From the NCBI GenBank assembly GCA_028112705.1, contig JAOGYN010000003.1, positions 115,511 through 179,510 on the forward strand: DNA of 64,000 nt, given 5' to 3'. The stretch comes from GCA-002712045 sp028112705. Lineage in GTDB: Bacteria; Pseudomonadota; Alphaproteobacteria; Rhodobacterales; Rhodobacteraceae. Positions 51,464 to 61,072 of the stretch are shown here, one piece after another (within the stretch, counting starts at the first letter, position 1; the number at the start of each line of letters is the position of its first letter). The notes under the pieces are model-generated. The model saw only the letters and a program-made list of their open reading frames with translations, had not been told where the DNA came from and did no database searches. The position numbers and the translations under genes were made by a program.

Positions 51464-53073
51464 AACTGTCTTCTTTTGAGGCTTCTCATATCATGAAAGC
51501 CATTATTTTCCTGTGTACATTTCACAAGCTTTTTTAAATCACCACGTCGAACTTTTTGAGTAGCTGTCAACGGTAATTCATTTACAAATTCTATTAACCC
51601 TGGAACTTTATAATACGCCATTTCATCTAGAGCCCATTCCACAATTTTTATTGCAGTATCATAAGTATCAATATCTTTATCAAGAATTATAAACACGGCG
51701 ACTTCTTCACCACGAATATCATCTACCGCTGCTGCAGCAGCACAAATCTTTATACTAGCATGTCGATTTAAAATTGATTCAACCTCGACTGCAGCTATAT
51801 TTTCTCCTGAACGCCTAATAATATTTTTTTTACGATCGATAAAATATAGAAATCCAAATTCATCAATTTTTACAATATCGCCTGTATGAAACCAGTCGTT
51901 TGCCCATGCGTCGTTAGTTGCTTTTTCATCCTTTAAGTACCCTGAGAAGAATCCATATTCCTTATTTGGACCTTTGCGTCTAATTAGAAGTTCACCTGGG
52001 ATGCCGGTTGGTGTGTTTTGTCCATCATCGTCAACAATTTTTATTTCAATATCTTTTTCAGGCTTACCAAAGCATGACACGCCAATCTTTCTTGGTTCTG
52101 TATGGGCACTTATTGTGCCACCACTACCCGTTTCGGTCATTGCCCAAGCCTCAATTAATGGAAAACCAAATCGAGCTTCAAATTTTGCATGTAATTTTTG
52201 GTCCACACCAGCACCAAAGCCAAATCGCACACAATGTTTATTATCGTTAATATCTGGGATATCGTTCATAAGTATTGATGGCATTATCCCTAAATAATGA
52301 ATGCACGTAGCTTTACTTTCTTTAACTGATTGCCACCAGGTTTTGGGATGAAAGCGATCTAATATTATTAAACATCCACCTACTGTTAGCATCGCTGTAA
52401 ACGAAACAGCCATTGCGTTCATATGGAATAAAGGCAAAGGCGTAATCATCCTCTCATGATTTACAGATAAACTGATTAATCCTCCCACTTCAGAATACCA
52501 ATCTCCCGAATGTAAAAAATATTCATTGCTTAATATACAGCCTTTTGGTTGACCAGTTGTTCCCGAGGTGTAAAGCAAAGCACATTCAGTCGAAGTATCT
52601 GGATCAAATAGTTTATTATCTACTTCAAGAATATTAGGCATCTCATCGAAGGTTGAGATGACATCAACAGTTAGATTTCTATTACTGATTGCTTGTTTTA
52701 ATTCTGAAATTCTTTCAGGAGTAGAAATTATCAACTTCATTTCAGAATGCTCAATTATATATTCTAGCTCGGCGACTCTTAGATCATGGTTAATTGGAAC
52801 AACTGATATGCCAAGGCTATTTAATGCTAACCATATTTCTATAAAGATTGGTCTATTTTGGAGTAAGAGGCCAATTCGTTGGCCATGACTATATCCTGCG
52901 TTTCTAAATTTTAATTCCCATACATTAACAGCTTTTTGCATGTCACTATAAGATGTGTCTCCATCATTAATATTAAAGATTAGAGCAGTTTCTTTTAATA
53001 CTTGTAAAAATGGCGCATCTTTTCGTTTATTAGCTACCGCTTGGAATCTTTTATAAACAGTTTCATTTTTCAT
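51460..53073 (-). CDS. AMP-dependent acyl/aryl-CoA ligase
   Basis: ANL-superfamily enzyme that activates a carboxylic acid with ATP and CoA. The P-loop-like YTSGTTGQPKGCIL, EAWAMTETGSGG, DWFHTGDIVKID, FIDRKKNIIRRSGENI and the catalytic lysine region LTATQKVRRGDLKK are intact. I chose ATG 53073 with GAGG five bases upstream (537 residues) over a start at 53118 inside the previous gene. It lies seven bases after the oxygenase beta-subunit gene. Probable substrate is the aromatic or alicyclic acid processed by the island. Confidence 0.92.
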   Translation of the reverse strand: MKNETVYKRFQAVANKRKDAPFLQVLKETALIFNINDGDTSYSDMQKAVNVWELKFRNAGYSHGQRIGLLLQNRPIFIEIWLALNSLGISVVPINHDLRVAELEYIIEHSEMKLIISTPERISELKQAISNRNLTVDVISTFDEMPNILEVDNKLFDPDTSTECALLYTSGTTGQPKGCILSNEYFLHSGDWYSEVGGLISLSVNHERMITPLPLFHMNAMAVSFTAMLTVGGCLIILDRFHPKTWWQSVKESKATCIHYLGIMPSILMNDIPDINDNKHCVRFGFGAGVDQKLHAKFEARFGFPLIEAWAMTETGSGGTISAHTEPRKIGVSCFGKPEKDIEIKIVDDDGQNTPTGIPGELLIRRKGPNKEYGFFSGYLKDEKATNDAWANDWFHTGDIVKIDEFGFLYFIDRKKNIIRRSGENIAAVEVESILNRHASIKICAAAAAVDDIRGEEVAVFIILDKDIDTYDTAIKIVEWALDEMAYYKVPGLIEFVNELPLTATQKVRRGDLKKLVKCTQENNGFHDMRSLKRRQL

Positions 53074-53080
53074 AACAGCC

Positions 53081-53554
53081 TCACATGAAAAGCTGAATAT
53101 TGCTAAATGGAGCATCAAAATTAATTAAATCTATTCTCTTTAAATCAATTTTAATATTATTATCTACCAATTTTAAATCATGACTGGCCCAGCCAGAAAA
53201 TCTTTCAAGAATGTCACCTCTAGTTTCGGTATACGCAAAAGCTGTTCGCGTTTTACACGTTTTATCTTCTTCATTAATTTCTAAAATTTTAGGTGCCTGT
53301 AATATATGATGACATCGGCTCTTAGGTTTTTGGCTAAAGGTGCGCTCCCCCGATAATCTTTCTATACGGATAGTCAATAATAACATATCCTCATACATTA
53401 GCGATTGTTGCATTAAGGGATCTTTTTGATTCCATTCCATAGGCATCCAATATCTTGCATCTTGATCATATAATTCCAACCACTTGTTCCATTGCATTGT
53501 ATCTAATAGAAATGCTTCTTCGTAAATAAAATCGATAATTTCGTCCCGTTTCAT
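53081..53554 (-). CDS. Aromatic-ring-hydroxylating dioxygenase beta subunit
   Basis: Small NTF2-like structural subunit of a Rieske oxygenase. IIDFIYEEAFLLDTMQWNKWLELYD at the start, ARYWMPM and the block with IERLSGERTFSQKPKSRCHHI are family features. It is 157 residues long. The ATG overlaps the alpha-subunit stop (ATGA), guaranteeing coupled synthesis of the two subunits. Confidence 0.92.
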   Translation of the reverse strand: MKRDEIIDFIYEEAFLLDTMQWNKWLELYDQDARYWMPMEWNQKDPLMQQSLMYEDMLLLTIRIERLSGERTFSQKPKSRCHHILQAPKILEINEEDKTCKTRTAFAYTETRGDILERFSGWASHDLKLVDNNIKIDLKRIDLINFDAPFSNIQLFM

Positions 53555-54897
53555 TCAGCAACCTCTAGTTTGTCGTTCATATTTAGTGTCATGTATTTTG
53601 ACCAAGCATTAAATTGATTACGCATTTGTTTTTCCGACGTGCCATTAATTATTTCTGTTACATCATGTTGCTCATTTTCACTGTAAAGTCTCTGAAGGTT
53701 TACCCATTCATTTCCGTTAGATTTCAAACCTTCTTGTGCCCTTTCGTACATTTCTAGATCATCATGACCCACTATAGATGTTGGCGCGTTTATAAATCTA
53801 TTATACATTAGACTACGCTCAAAGAATTTTTTAGGTGCACCAACCAATCTAAAGCACCAACTTTCAACCAATGTTCTGTCAACACTTATTGGAATAAAAT
53901 TACGTAAAATTTGAACAGCACCTTTGACCATGATATTTGGAAAATAGACGGTGTTATGTCGAACATCATTGATTATTTCTTTGGCTTTTTGCTCTCCATG
54001 TTTTTTAGTCATTAGAGCCATATAACCATCCACATCTGTATAGTCTTGATGAATGGATCCTGTAACGCCTGTATGCCCATGGCCATTGGGCCATATTCTA
54101 ATGCCAGTACTTTCATAAAACTCATATGGGCTCATAAAGGGTGCATAAAACTGAACAGCCATGGGTGTCTCTTTTGAAACGCTATTAATTTTCTCTTTTT
54201 CCCATACTCTAACAGCGGTCCCAGCACTACTTTCATGGGCCACCATTGGGTGGCAAGTATCAGTCTGATTTTCAACTAACATCTTCCAATTACAGGTATG
54301 CATATACCTAATAGGGGAACTGATAATTTCGAGTGCACCCTCAGGTGCTCTATCTACCATATTATCGATTGTTGATAAAGATTCTCCAAAATAGTCCTCA
54401 AACGAGGGACCATTCTTACTTAATTGGGCAAAAATAAAATCTCTATAAATTTTAACGTTTTCTACTCTTGAGAGGCCTTTAGATGCCGGAGCGTCAGAAA
54501 ATCCAGTTCCGTCATATCCTTTTTTTAATGGGATTGCTAAAAGAGAACCATCTGTTTTAAATGACCAAGCATGATAGGGGCATCTAAAGAATTTACCTGT
54601 ATTACCACATGGTTCAGACGCAATTTTTACGCCTTTATGAGGGCATCGGTTATATAAAACATGAATTGTATTATCTCGGTGCCTTGAAACTAAAATAGGT
54701 TGGTTGCCAATTTTGCTTGTAATAAAATCCCCAGAATTCTTAATCTGGCTAGCATGCCCAATAAAAACCCAAACATTTGGAAACAGGTGTTCCATTTCAA
54801 GTTTAAAAACTTCTTCATTGACGTAAACATCGCGATGAACTGATTTGTCTAATACCAACCCTTGAACTGCTTTTTTATTATTCTCATATTTATCCAT
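53551..54897 (-). CDS. Aromatic-ring-hydroxylating dioxygenase alpha subunit
   Basis: Catalytic subunit of a Rieske non-heme iron oxygenase. Rieske ligands are C85/H87 (CPHKG) and C106/H109 (CPYHAW). The bridging D213 and iron-binding H216 and H221 lie in ENQTDTCHPMVAH. Its 448 residues fit benzoate/anthranilate/salicylate-hydroxylase-type subunits. It sits 19 bp after the reductase gene. Together with a gentisate-type bicupin it could act as a ring hydroxylase producing a 2,5-dihydroxylated acid; the substrate is inference. Confidence 0.93.
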   Translation of the reverse strand: MDKYENNKKAVQGLVLDKSVHRDVYVNEEVFKLEMEHLFPNVWVFIGHASQIKNSGDFITSKIGNQPILVSRHRDNTIHVLYNRCPHKGVKIASEPCGNTGKFFRCPYHAWSFKTDGSLLAIPLKKGYDGTGFSDAPASKGLSRVENVKIYRDFIFAQLSKNGPSFEDYFGESLSTIDNMVDRAPEGALEIISSPIRYMHTCNWKMLVENQTDTCHPMVAHESSAGTAVRVWEKEKINSVSKETPMAVQFYAPFMSPYEFYESTGIRIWPNGHGHTGVTGSIHQDYTDVDGYMALMTKKHGEQKAKEIINDVRHNTVYFPNIMVKGAVQILRNFIPISVDRTLVESWCFRLVGAPKKFFERSLMYNRFINAPTSIVGHDDLEMYERAQEGLKSNGNEWVNLQRLYSENEQHDVTEIINGTSEKQMRNQFNAWSKYMTLNMNDKLEVAE

Positions 54898-54916
54898 AAG
54901 ACTTAACCCTTTAAAC

Positions 54917-55861
54917 TTATATATCTATAACGAGGCGTTTTGATTTGGCTCGTGAAACGCATATCTGCATTACTGTATTAGAAGCTTTTTCTTCATCAGT
55001 TAGTATTATATCACGATGATCAGGTTCACCAGAAATCACATCACACTGACAAATACCACAGTCACCACGTTGACAGTCGTATAATAGATCTAATCCAGCC
55101 CCCTCTAGTGCACCAATAATAGATTGATCTGCCTTTACCTGAATCACCTGTCCGGTCTTGTGGATTTCTATTTCAAAAGCTGTATTCTCATTGCTACTAG
55201 TATCAGTTTTAAATAACTCAAAATGGATTCTAGAACTATCCCAATTTAATTCTAATGCCCGATTTTTTATAGCTTCAATTAAACCACTTGGCCCACAGAT
55301 ATAGACATGAGAATTAATGGGGGCTTTTTTTAAAATATGCTCTATGTCTAGAGAGGACTTATCATCATCATAATGTAATTGCATCTGATCACCACATATT
55401 TCTGCTACTTCAGTAACGAAAGCGAGAGCATCTTTACTTCTTCCAGCATAATGCAAATTGAATTTTTTATTTTCTTTGGCTAGATCTGCGGCCATCGATA
55501 ATATTGGAGTTATCCCAATACCTCCAGCAATTAGCATGTGGTGCGATGCTTTATTTACAAGCTCAAAATTATTTTGGGGAGGCACGGCTGTAACCTTATC
55601 CCCTATTTTTAATGAATGCATATAATTTGAGCCACCAGTGCTATCTTCTTCAAGTAAGACACCAATTGCAATTTGCGCTTTAGTTAATTCATTAAGCCGA
55701 AGTAACGAATATGCGCGATCGTCATTAGTTGGTAATAAAATTCTAATATGTGAACCTGCGGTCCAAGACCAATCCTCATCACCCATTAAATTAAAAACAA
55801 ACTTTTTAATATTTGGTGTTTCTTCTATTACAGAGAGTAGTTCAATTTTTTGGTTTGTCAT
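54917..55861 (-). CDS. Oxygenase reductase, phthalate dioxygenase reductase type
   Basis: Electron-transfer partner of the Rieske oxygenase. In order: flavin-binding barrel (RAYSLLRL, about 45-60), NAD-binding domain (MLIAGGIGITPILSMAADL, about 110-130; YICGPSGLIEAI), and a C-terminal plant-type 2Fe-2S domain (YDCQRGDCGICQCDV, plus a last cysteine near the end). The 314-residue PDR/VanB layout needs no separate ferredoxin. It precedes the alpha subunit in the transcript. Confidence 0.93.
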   Translation of the reverse strand: MTNQKIELLSVIEETPNIKKFVFNLMGDEDWSWTAGSHIRILLPTNDDRAYSLLRLNELTKAQIAIGVLLEEDSTGGSNYMHSLKIGDKVTAVPPQNNFELVNKASHHMLIAGGIGITPILSMAADLAKENKKFNLHYAGRSKDALAFVTEVAEICGDQMQLHYDDDKSSLDIEHILKKAPINSHVYICGPSGLIEAIKNRALELNWDSSRIHFELFKTDTSSNENTAFEIEIHKTGQVIQVKADQSIIGALEGAGLDLLYDCQRGDCGICQCDVISGEPDHRDIILTDEEKASNTVMQICVSRAKSKRLVIDI

Positions 55862-55937
55862 AACTTAATCTTTTATAGGCTTTTTAGTCAGAATATATTC
55901 GTATAAATTATCATTTTAACTTCTTTTGTTCATATCT

Positions 55938-56849
55938 CTAAATACCAATTACTGGATTTTGTAGTATACCAATACCCTCTATCCCGCATTCAATTATATC
56001 CCCTGGCCACATCCATTCCTGAGGATCTCTACCTGCACCTACACCAGATGGTGTTCCAGTTGCTATAATATCTCCTGGCTCTAAGGTCATTCCAGAAGAC
56101 AAATCAGAGATCAAAGTTGGAATATTAAAAAGTAAGTGCTTTGTATTGGAGTTTTGCTTCTCAATTCCATTCTTTTTTAACCAAAGGTTCAGATTATGAG
56201 GATCAGAGATTTCATCTGCTGTTACTATACATGGTCCAAACGGAGCAAAGGTATCTTGTCCTTTAGAAAAAATCCACTGCCCCGCCCGTCGATTGTCACG
56301 TGCTGAGACGTCGTTCATTATAGAATAACCAAAAACATGATCCATTGCATTTTCAACGTCAATTCGAGTGGCTTTTTTTCCTATAATTACTGCTAATTCA
56401 ACTTCCCAGTCTAATTGTTGCGTCATTTTACTATTGTGTTGAATACTATCACCAGTCCCAATCACTGCTGTTGGTGGTTTTGAAAATACGACAGGCTTTG
56501 TTGGTAAGTCTTTTGAAGTATCAAGACTTTTTGCTGATTCTGCAACGTGCTCCACATAATTTAACCCAATCCCAAAGATATTTTTTCTTGGCGTTGGGAT
56601 TGGCGCAAGCAATGATATATTTGCTTCTGGAATAGCAATACCAGGAGGCATTCTGCCACCTCTTTCTTTTAAGGCGTCTGAAAGTGCAGATATTGCATCT
56701 GGTCCTTGGTCAATTAATCCCAACATAGAATCTGGAAACTGATATCCAATTGTTGATCCCAATTTATTAACATCTACAACTTGCTCATTGTGAATAACAC
56801 CAAGTCTTGCTTCGGATATTTTATTTGCGCGGTAGGTTATTAATTTCAT
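55938..56849 (-). CDS. Fumarylacetoacetate hydrolase family protein
   Basis: Metal-dependent C-C hydrolase or isomerase. NIFGIGLNYVEHVAES, the acid-rich metal site DWEVELAVIIGKKA, GYSIMNDVSARDNRR and GDIIATGTPSGVGAGR are diagnostic of FAH-family fumarylpyruvate/homoprotocatechuate-type enzymes. It is 303 residues long. Directly downstream of the bicupin dioxygenase (12 bp), it would process the ring-opened product, for example fumarylpyruvate from gentisate. A 76-bp gap separates it from the reductase. Confidence 0.92.
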   Translation of the reverse strand: MKLITYRANKISEARLGVIHNEQVVDVNKLGSTIGYQFPDSMLGLIDQGPDAISALSDALKERGGRMPPGIAIPEANISLLAPIPTPRKNIFGIGLNYVEHVAESAKSLDTSKDLPTKPVVFSKPPTAVIGTGDSIQHNSKMTQQLDWEVELAVIIGKKATRIDVENAMDHVFGYSIMNDVSARDNRRAGQWIFSKGQDTFAPFGPCIVTADEISDPHNLNLWLKKNGIEKQNSNTKHLLFNIPTLISDLSSGMTLEPGDIIATGTPSGVGAGRDPQEWMWPGDIIECGIEGIGILQNPVIGI

Positions 56850-56861
56850 TTTATGTCCTTG

Positions 56862-57983
56862 TCAGTTTTGTTCAACAACTTGGCGGCCATTATTTTCAGG
56901 AAATACTTGTTCTTTGTAAAACCCAAGTTTTTGCATTACAGGAAGATCATTGAATGAAAAAAGACAAGAATCATCATTTTTTTCGGTATTACAATGCTCA
57001 TGCCAAGTCCAGCTGGGCACACAAAATATGTCTTTTTCTGTCCAATCAAAACGGTGGCCATCGATTATTGAATATCCATTACCCTTTGCAACCTGGTAAA
57101 TTATGTTTCCAGTATGCCGGTGAGATTTTGTGTGCTCGGTTGGGCGAAGCATTTGCATTTGTGCACCCATTGTTAACATTGGGTCACTTCCAGTTTGTGG
57201 ATTAATGTACCTCATAATTACTCCGTCATATGGAGATCCATCAGTTACTTTAGAATAATTTTTTAAAGCCTCATAAGTAGGTTCCCAAGAAAATTTAAGC
57301 AGCGGAGAGTAAGGTTTATCCCATTTGTCGAGGGCTGGCATTAAACCAGGTGCACCATAGGTAAAAGGACTATCATTTGTTGGAAAGTTAGAAGACTGGT
57401 GGTTTTCTGGATGGACCTCGTAAAAGTTTGCTTCAAGGGCATTGGTGAGTGGAATGTCAAGTCCATCTTGCCATATGCATGTGCTCCCATCTTCTGAAAT
57501 ACCATGTTCATGCCATGTTCCATTTGGAGTTATCACAAAATCGCGACATCCCAACTCCACTTTGTGACCATCAACAATTGTGTAAGCACCGGTGCCTTCC
57601 ATGATAAATCTAAGAGCCGATGCTGCATGGCGATGTGCACCAGCTTTTTCACCAGCTTTCATCACCTGAATTCCAGAAAAAAGCCACCCACAAGCGGCAC
57701 TCACATCTTGGCGCTTTGGGTTTCTGAGGTAAATCACTCTACGTCCAGCATCTTCCGGACGCACAAGATCAATTGCCCTTAGTACTTGTTTACGAAGGTC
57801 AGAATGGCGCCAAATTATTGGATCAGATTTTGGTGTTGGTTCCCATGGCTCTATATCGTTCGCAACAGTCCATAAGGCACCAGTATCAATTTCAGCTAAA
57901 TCCTTATAATATTCTGTTAATTCGGCACTCTCCCTAACCCGAGCACGGCCCAGCACATCATCTTTTGCATCGATTTCAGTCAT
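56862..57983 (-). CDS. Gentisate 1,2-dioxygenase-like bicupin
   Basis: Ring-cleaving non-heme iron dioxygenase family (gentisate, salicylate, 1-hydroxy-2-naphthoate). The N-terminal cupin has H117 and H119 in GAHRHAASALRFIMEGTG and H158 (TWHEHG). The C-terminal cupin has SHRHTGN and TWHEH, so both cupins appear to keep metal-type histidines, whereas many gentisate dioxygenases keep only one complete site. At 373 residues it is a normal length. First gene of the 11-gene transcript. The exact substrate (gentisate or a substituted salicylate) cannot be read from sequence. Confidence 0.88.
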   Translation of the reverse strand: MTEIDAKDDVLGRARVRESAELTEYYKDLAEIDTGALWTVANDIEPWEPTPKSDPIIWRHSDLRKQVLRAIDLVRPEDAGRRVIYLRNPKRQDVSAACGWLFSGIQVMKAGEKAGAHRHAASALRFIMEGTGAYTIVDGHKVELGCRDFVITPNGTWHEHGISEDGSTCIWQDGLDIPLTNALEANFYEVHPENHQSSNFPTNDSPFTYGAPGLMPALDKWDKPYSPLLKFSWEPTYEALKNYSKVTDGSPYDGVIMRYINPQTGSDPMLTMGAQMQMLRPTEHTKSHRHTGNIIYQVAKGNGYSIIDGHRFDWTEKDIFCVPSWTWHEHCNTEKNDDSCLFSFNDLPVMQKLGFYKEQVFPENNGRQVVEQN

Positions 57984-58355
57984 TTTGAACTCCTAAAATT
58001 ACTTGCTTATAACTATTTAGTGGTTTTAGCGTAATTAATTTTCCTTCTTTTTACTATATAAAAACAACTTCAATTTACTACTTGAAAATTGGCTGAGTTT
58101 GAAAAAGATTTTGAAGGTTTCTTAAGGTTTAAAAGAAAGATTAAAAAAGTATTAAACGGCCCAAGACACCGCTGATTATATAAATTTTGATCATGATAAA
58201 ACCCTTAACCTTCTGATTTATGCCTATATTGTTATACACTTTACTAATATAAAGATAATTTACCATTTAAAAATTATTTTTATGACGATAAAGATCAAAG
58301 ATAGTATTTAAAAATCAAAATTGATATCAAGATTGGATTAAAAGGTAGATATGAT
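57984..58355. promoter_or_regulatory. Divergent promoter region of the catabolic island
   Basis: This 372-bp AT-rich gap separates the minus-strand bicupin operon from the plus-strand thioesterase gene. I see no gene, hairpin terminator or RNA motif. Just before the thioesterase start there is an alternating array TCAA-aa-TTGA-ta-TCAA-ga-TTGG (58315-58336), which contains the palindrome TTGATATCAA and could be an operator. Both promoters must lie in the gap, but no match is convincing. Confidence 0.4.
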
Positions 58356-58841
58356 TTGCTGAATGAAATTGAGAAAAAAAAAGCTGAACGACTTACCCCA
58401 ATAAAAAGATGTGATTTATCGACAGCTTGTTGGAGCCACACTGTAACTCTAAGGCATGGTCAATGTGATCCTGCAGGTATAGCATATACCCCGCATTTCT
58501 TTGACTTATTCAATGTTGCTGTGGAGGATTGGTATTCTACGTGCCTTGGCATCAATTATTATGAAATTATAGGATCAAGGCGCATTGGTTTGGGTTATGC
58601 CCAAGCGAGTGCGAATTTTTTCGAACCATGTTTAATGGGAGATAAGTTAGAAATTTTTGTTCTTGTTAACAAAATTGGTAATTCCTCTTTGTCATTAGAT
58701 CTTCATATATTCAAAGAAGAAGTAGAAAAATTGCGGGGAAGATTTGTAACAGTAGCTACAAACCTAGATACTCATAAGGCTATCAAGATCCCACAAGACA
58801 TATTAGACGCATTAATTTTATATAAAAGTAGTTGTGATTAG
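58356..58841 (+). CDS. Hotdog-fold acyl-CoA thioesterase (4-hydroxybenzoyl-CoA thioesterase type)
   Basis: Single hotdog domain. TLRHGQCDPAGIAYTPHFFD carries the catalytic D38 and the helix typical of 4HBT enzymes; RIGLGYAQASANFFEPCLMGD follows. It is 161 residues with the TTG start, the only in-frame candidate near AAAGG; an ATG at 58351 is out of frame. Divergent from a CoA-ligase-containing operon, it may release an aromatic acid (for example a gentisyl-type product) from its CoA ester; this is inference. Confidence 0.85.
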   Translation: MLNEIEKKKAERLTPIKRCDLSTACWSHTVTLRHGQCDPAGIAYTPHFFDLFNVAVEDWYSTCLGINYYEIIGSRRIGLGYAQASANFFEPCLMGDKLEIFVLVNKIGNSSLSLDLHIFKEEVEKLRGRFVTVATNLDTHKAIKIPQDILDALILYKSSCD

Positions 58842-58859
58842 ATATTTGAGGTAACTGGC

Positions 58860-59570
58860 TTGCAAATTGCAATATTAATGGCAAATACAGATGAAAGTAA
58901 TTTTGCGTCCCAACATCCTAGCGATGATGAAAATTTTATTGATATATTAAGCTGTGTTAGATCTAACTGGGGGTATGAAGTATTTAATGTCACTCATCAA
59001 ATTTTCCCAAAATCATTAGATAAATTTGATGGTATCATAATTACTGGTAGCCCCGCATCAGCTAATGATAAAAATTTGTGGATTGAAGAGCTTTTAATTA
59101 TTATCAGAAGCTCTATTGACAAAAAAATTCCAATATTTGGTTCTTGCTTTGGCCATCAAGTGATTGCCAAAGCTTTGGGCTCAAATGTTATAAAAAACCC
59201 AAATGGTTGGTCTTTTGGTCTTGTTAAAACACAAATCGTAGCAGATGCACCATGGATTGCAGGTCTGGAAAAAGAAACTTTAGTCTATGCTGCACATATG
59301 GAGCAAGTGAAGGAACTTCCAAATGGCGCTAAACTTTTATTTAAAACTGATGGATGTGAGATCGCTGGTTTTTCTATCGAAAATAGTATTTTTACAACAC
59401 AGTATCATCCAGAAATGAGTGGTCAATTTATGGAGGCCTTAACCGAAGAGTTGTCTTGTGAATTGGGCAAAGAGCTAACAGAAAGTGCCCGTTCTTCTTT
59501 GAATAAGAATGCTCATACAATTAAATTTGCTGAGTCAATTGCGCAATTTTTTGAAAAGTTGTCAACTTAA
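58860..59570 (+). CDS. Class I glutamine amidotransferase-like protein
   Basis: GMP-synthase-type GATase fold of 236 residues. The nucleophile is C96 in IFGSCFGHQ, and H183 and E185 in TTQYHPEMSG complete the triad, so it should be catalytically active. FDGIIITGSPASAND is another family block. It has no synthetase partner, as in YLR126C/gamma-glutamyl hydrolase-like proteins. The TTG start has GAGG eight bases upstream. It lies 18 bp after the thioesterase gene; a role in the pathway is unclear (possibly cleavage of a gamma-glutamyl conjugate). Confidence 0.85.
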   Translation: MQIAILMANTDESNFASQHPSDDENFIDILSCVRSNWGYEVFNVTHQIFPKSLDKFDGIIITGSPASANDKNLWIEELLIIIRSSIDKKIPIFGSCFGHQVIAKALGSNVIKNPNGWSFGLVKTQIVADAPWIAGLEKETLVYAAHMEQVKELPNGAKLLFKTDGCEIAGFSIENSIFTTQYHPEMSGQFMEALTEELSCELGKELTESARSSLNKNAHTIKFAESIAQFFEKLST

Positions 59571-59578
59571 CCTGCTAT

Positions 59579-61063
59579 TTATAATTGGATCCATGCTGTT
59601 TTAAGATTAATGTATTTATCTAAAGCATGCATTGATTTATCAGCGCCATTTCCTGATTGTTTGACCCCTGATAGTGGGACAGTCATATCTGCACCACCGT
59701 AAGTATTGACGTTCACTACTCCAGCCTTAACTTTAGAAACCATTTTATGGGCTTTTGATAGGTTTGATGTCCAAATTCCAGCTGAAAGTCCAAATTCTGT
59801 TCCATTTGCTAACTCAATTGCCTCATCTTCAGTTTTAAATTTTGATACAGCTAAGACTGGTCCAAATACTTCGTCATTAAATAATGTACTGCTTGAGGAG
59901 ACATTAGTTAAAACAGTTGGTTCCATGTAGTATCCACCAGTATTTTGTAATATTTGGTTACCACCAGTTATAATATTAGCACCCTCTTTTTTTGCTATAT
60001 CGACAAATTTTAAGTTACTTTTCAACTGGATTTCAGAGTTTATCGCTCCAACATCAGAGCTGAGATCTAACGGGTTGCCCACTTGCAATAGCTTAGCATG
60101 CTCAACAACATTTTTTATAAAATCATCGTGTATATTTTCTTCAACAATTAATCTTGAAGCTGCTACACATACTTGACCAGAATTTCTAAAAATGGCCATT
60201 GCTGAAACTTTGGCAGCTAGATTTAAATCAGGTGCATCTGAAAATATAATGTTTGGGGATTTACCACCTAATTCCAAATAACAACGTTTCATATTCGATT
60301 GTGCTGAATATTCTAGAAGTTGACGACCTGTTGGTCCAGAACCAGTGAATGCAAGTACATCCACATCCATTGATAATCCCATGGCTTTCCCAACTAATGA
60401 ACCTTGACCTGTAACAACATTTAAAACTCCTTCAGGCACGCCAGCCTCCGCAGCAAGTTCGGCAAGCTTCAATAACGACAAAGATGCTGTTTCAGCAGGC
60501 TTTAAGACGATGGAGTTTCCGGCAGCTAATGCGGGTGCGATCTTCCATGACCCAATCATTAAAGGAAAATTCCAAGGAACAATTGCGCCAACAACGCCTA
60601 CGGGTTCTTTATGAATTAACCCAAGAACACTATTTGCTGTGGGCGCTATCTCACCATAAACTTTATCAATAGATTCTGCATAATATCTGAAAGTACCAGC
60701 CGCTGAACCAGCTTCTGCATTGATCGCCATATTTATTTCTGTACCATTGTCACGTACACCTAAGACGGTAAGTTCAATAGCATCGCGCTCTATTAAATCA
60801 GAAAGTTTGTGTAATATTTTTTTGCGCTGTGCGGGTGGCATGTTAGACCAAGAACCTTTTTCAAAAGCATCCCGGGCTGACTTTATGGCTTTATTCATGT
60901 CAGAAACAGTTGCCCGTGCAATTGAAGTAAACGGTTTTCCATCTATTGGAGATATAATATTAAAATTCTCGCCAGATCCATTTACCCAATTTCCATCAAT
61001 AAACAGTTTTTGCGCACGAATTTCTTTATTGCGATACTTATTGATTATGTCTTGATCTAACAT
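59579..61063 (-). CDS. Aldehyde dehydrogenase (NAD(P)+)
   Basis: ALDH superfamily oxidoreductase of 494 residues. VPWNFPLMIGSWKIAPALAA (cofactor-site asparagine), LAFTGSGPTGRQLL, the general-base glutamate in ELGGKSPNI and the nucleophilic cysteine in SGQVCVAASRL are intact. It is close to betaine/gamma-aminobutyraldehyde/aromatic aldehyde types. It lies nine bases after tctA. With the predicted retro-aldolase, it would oxidise the released aldehyde. Confidence 0.93.
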   Translation of the reverse strand: MLDQDIINKYRNKEIRAQKLFIDGNWVNGSGENFNIISPIDGKPFTSIARATVSDMNKAIKSARDAFEKGSWSNMPPAQRKKILHKLSDLIERDAIELTVLGVRDNGTEINMAINAEAGSAAGTFRYYAESIDKVYGEIAPTANSVLGLIHKEPVGVVGAIVPWNFPLMIGSWKIAPALAAGNSIVLKPAETASLSLLKLAELAAEAGVPEGVLNVVTGQGSLVGKAMGLSMDVDVLAFTGSGPTGRQLLEYSAQSNMKRCYLELGGKSPNIIFSDAPDLNLAAKVSAMAIFRNSGQVCVAASRLIVEENIHDDFIKNVVEHAKLLQVGNPLDLSSDVGAINSEIQLKSNLKFVDIAKKEGANIITGGNQILQNTGGYYMEPTVLTNVSSSSTLFNDEVFGPVLAVSKFKTEDEAIELANGTEFGLSAGIWTSNLSKAHKMVSKVKAGVVNVNTYGGADMTVPLSGVKQSGNGADKSMHALDKYINLKTAWIQL

Positions 61064-61072
61064 ATTTTTACC

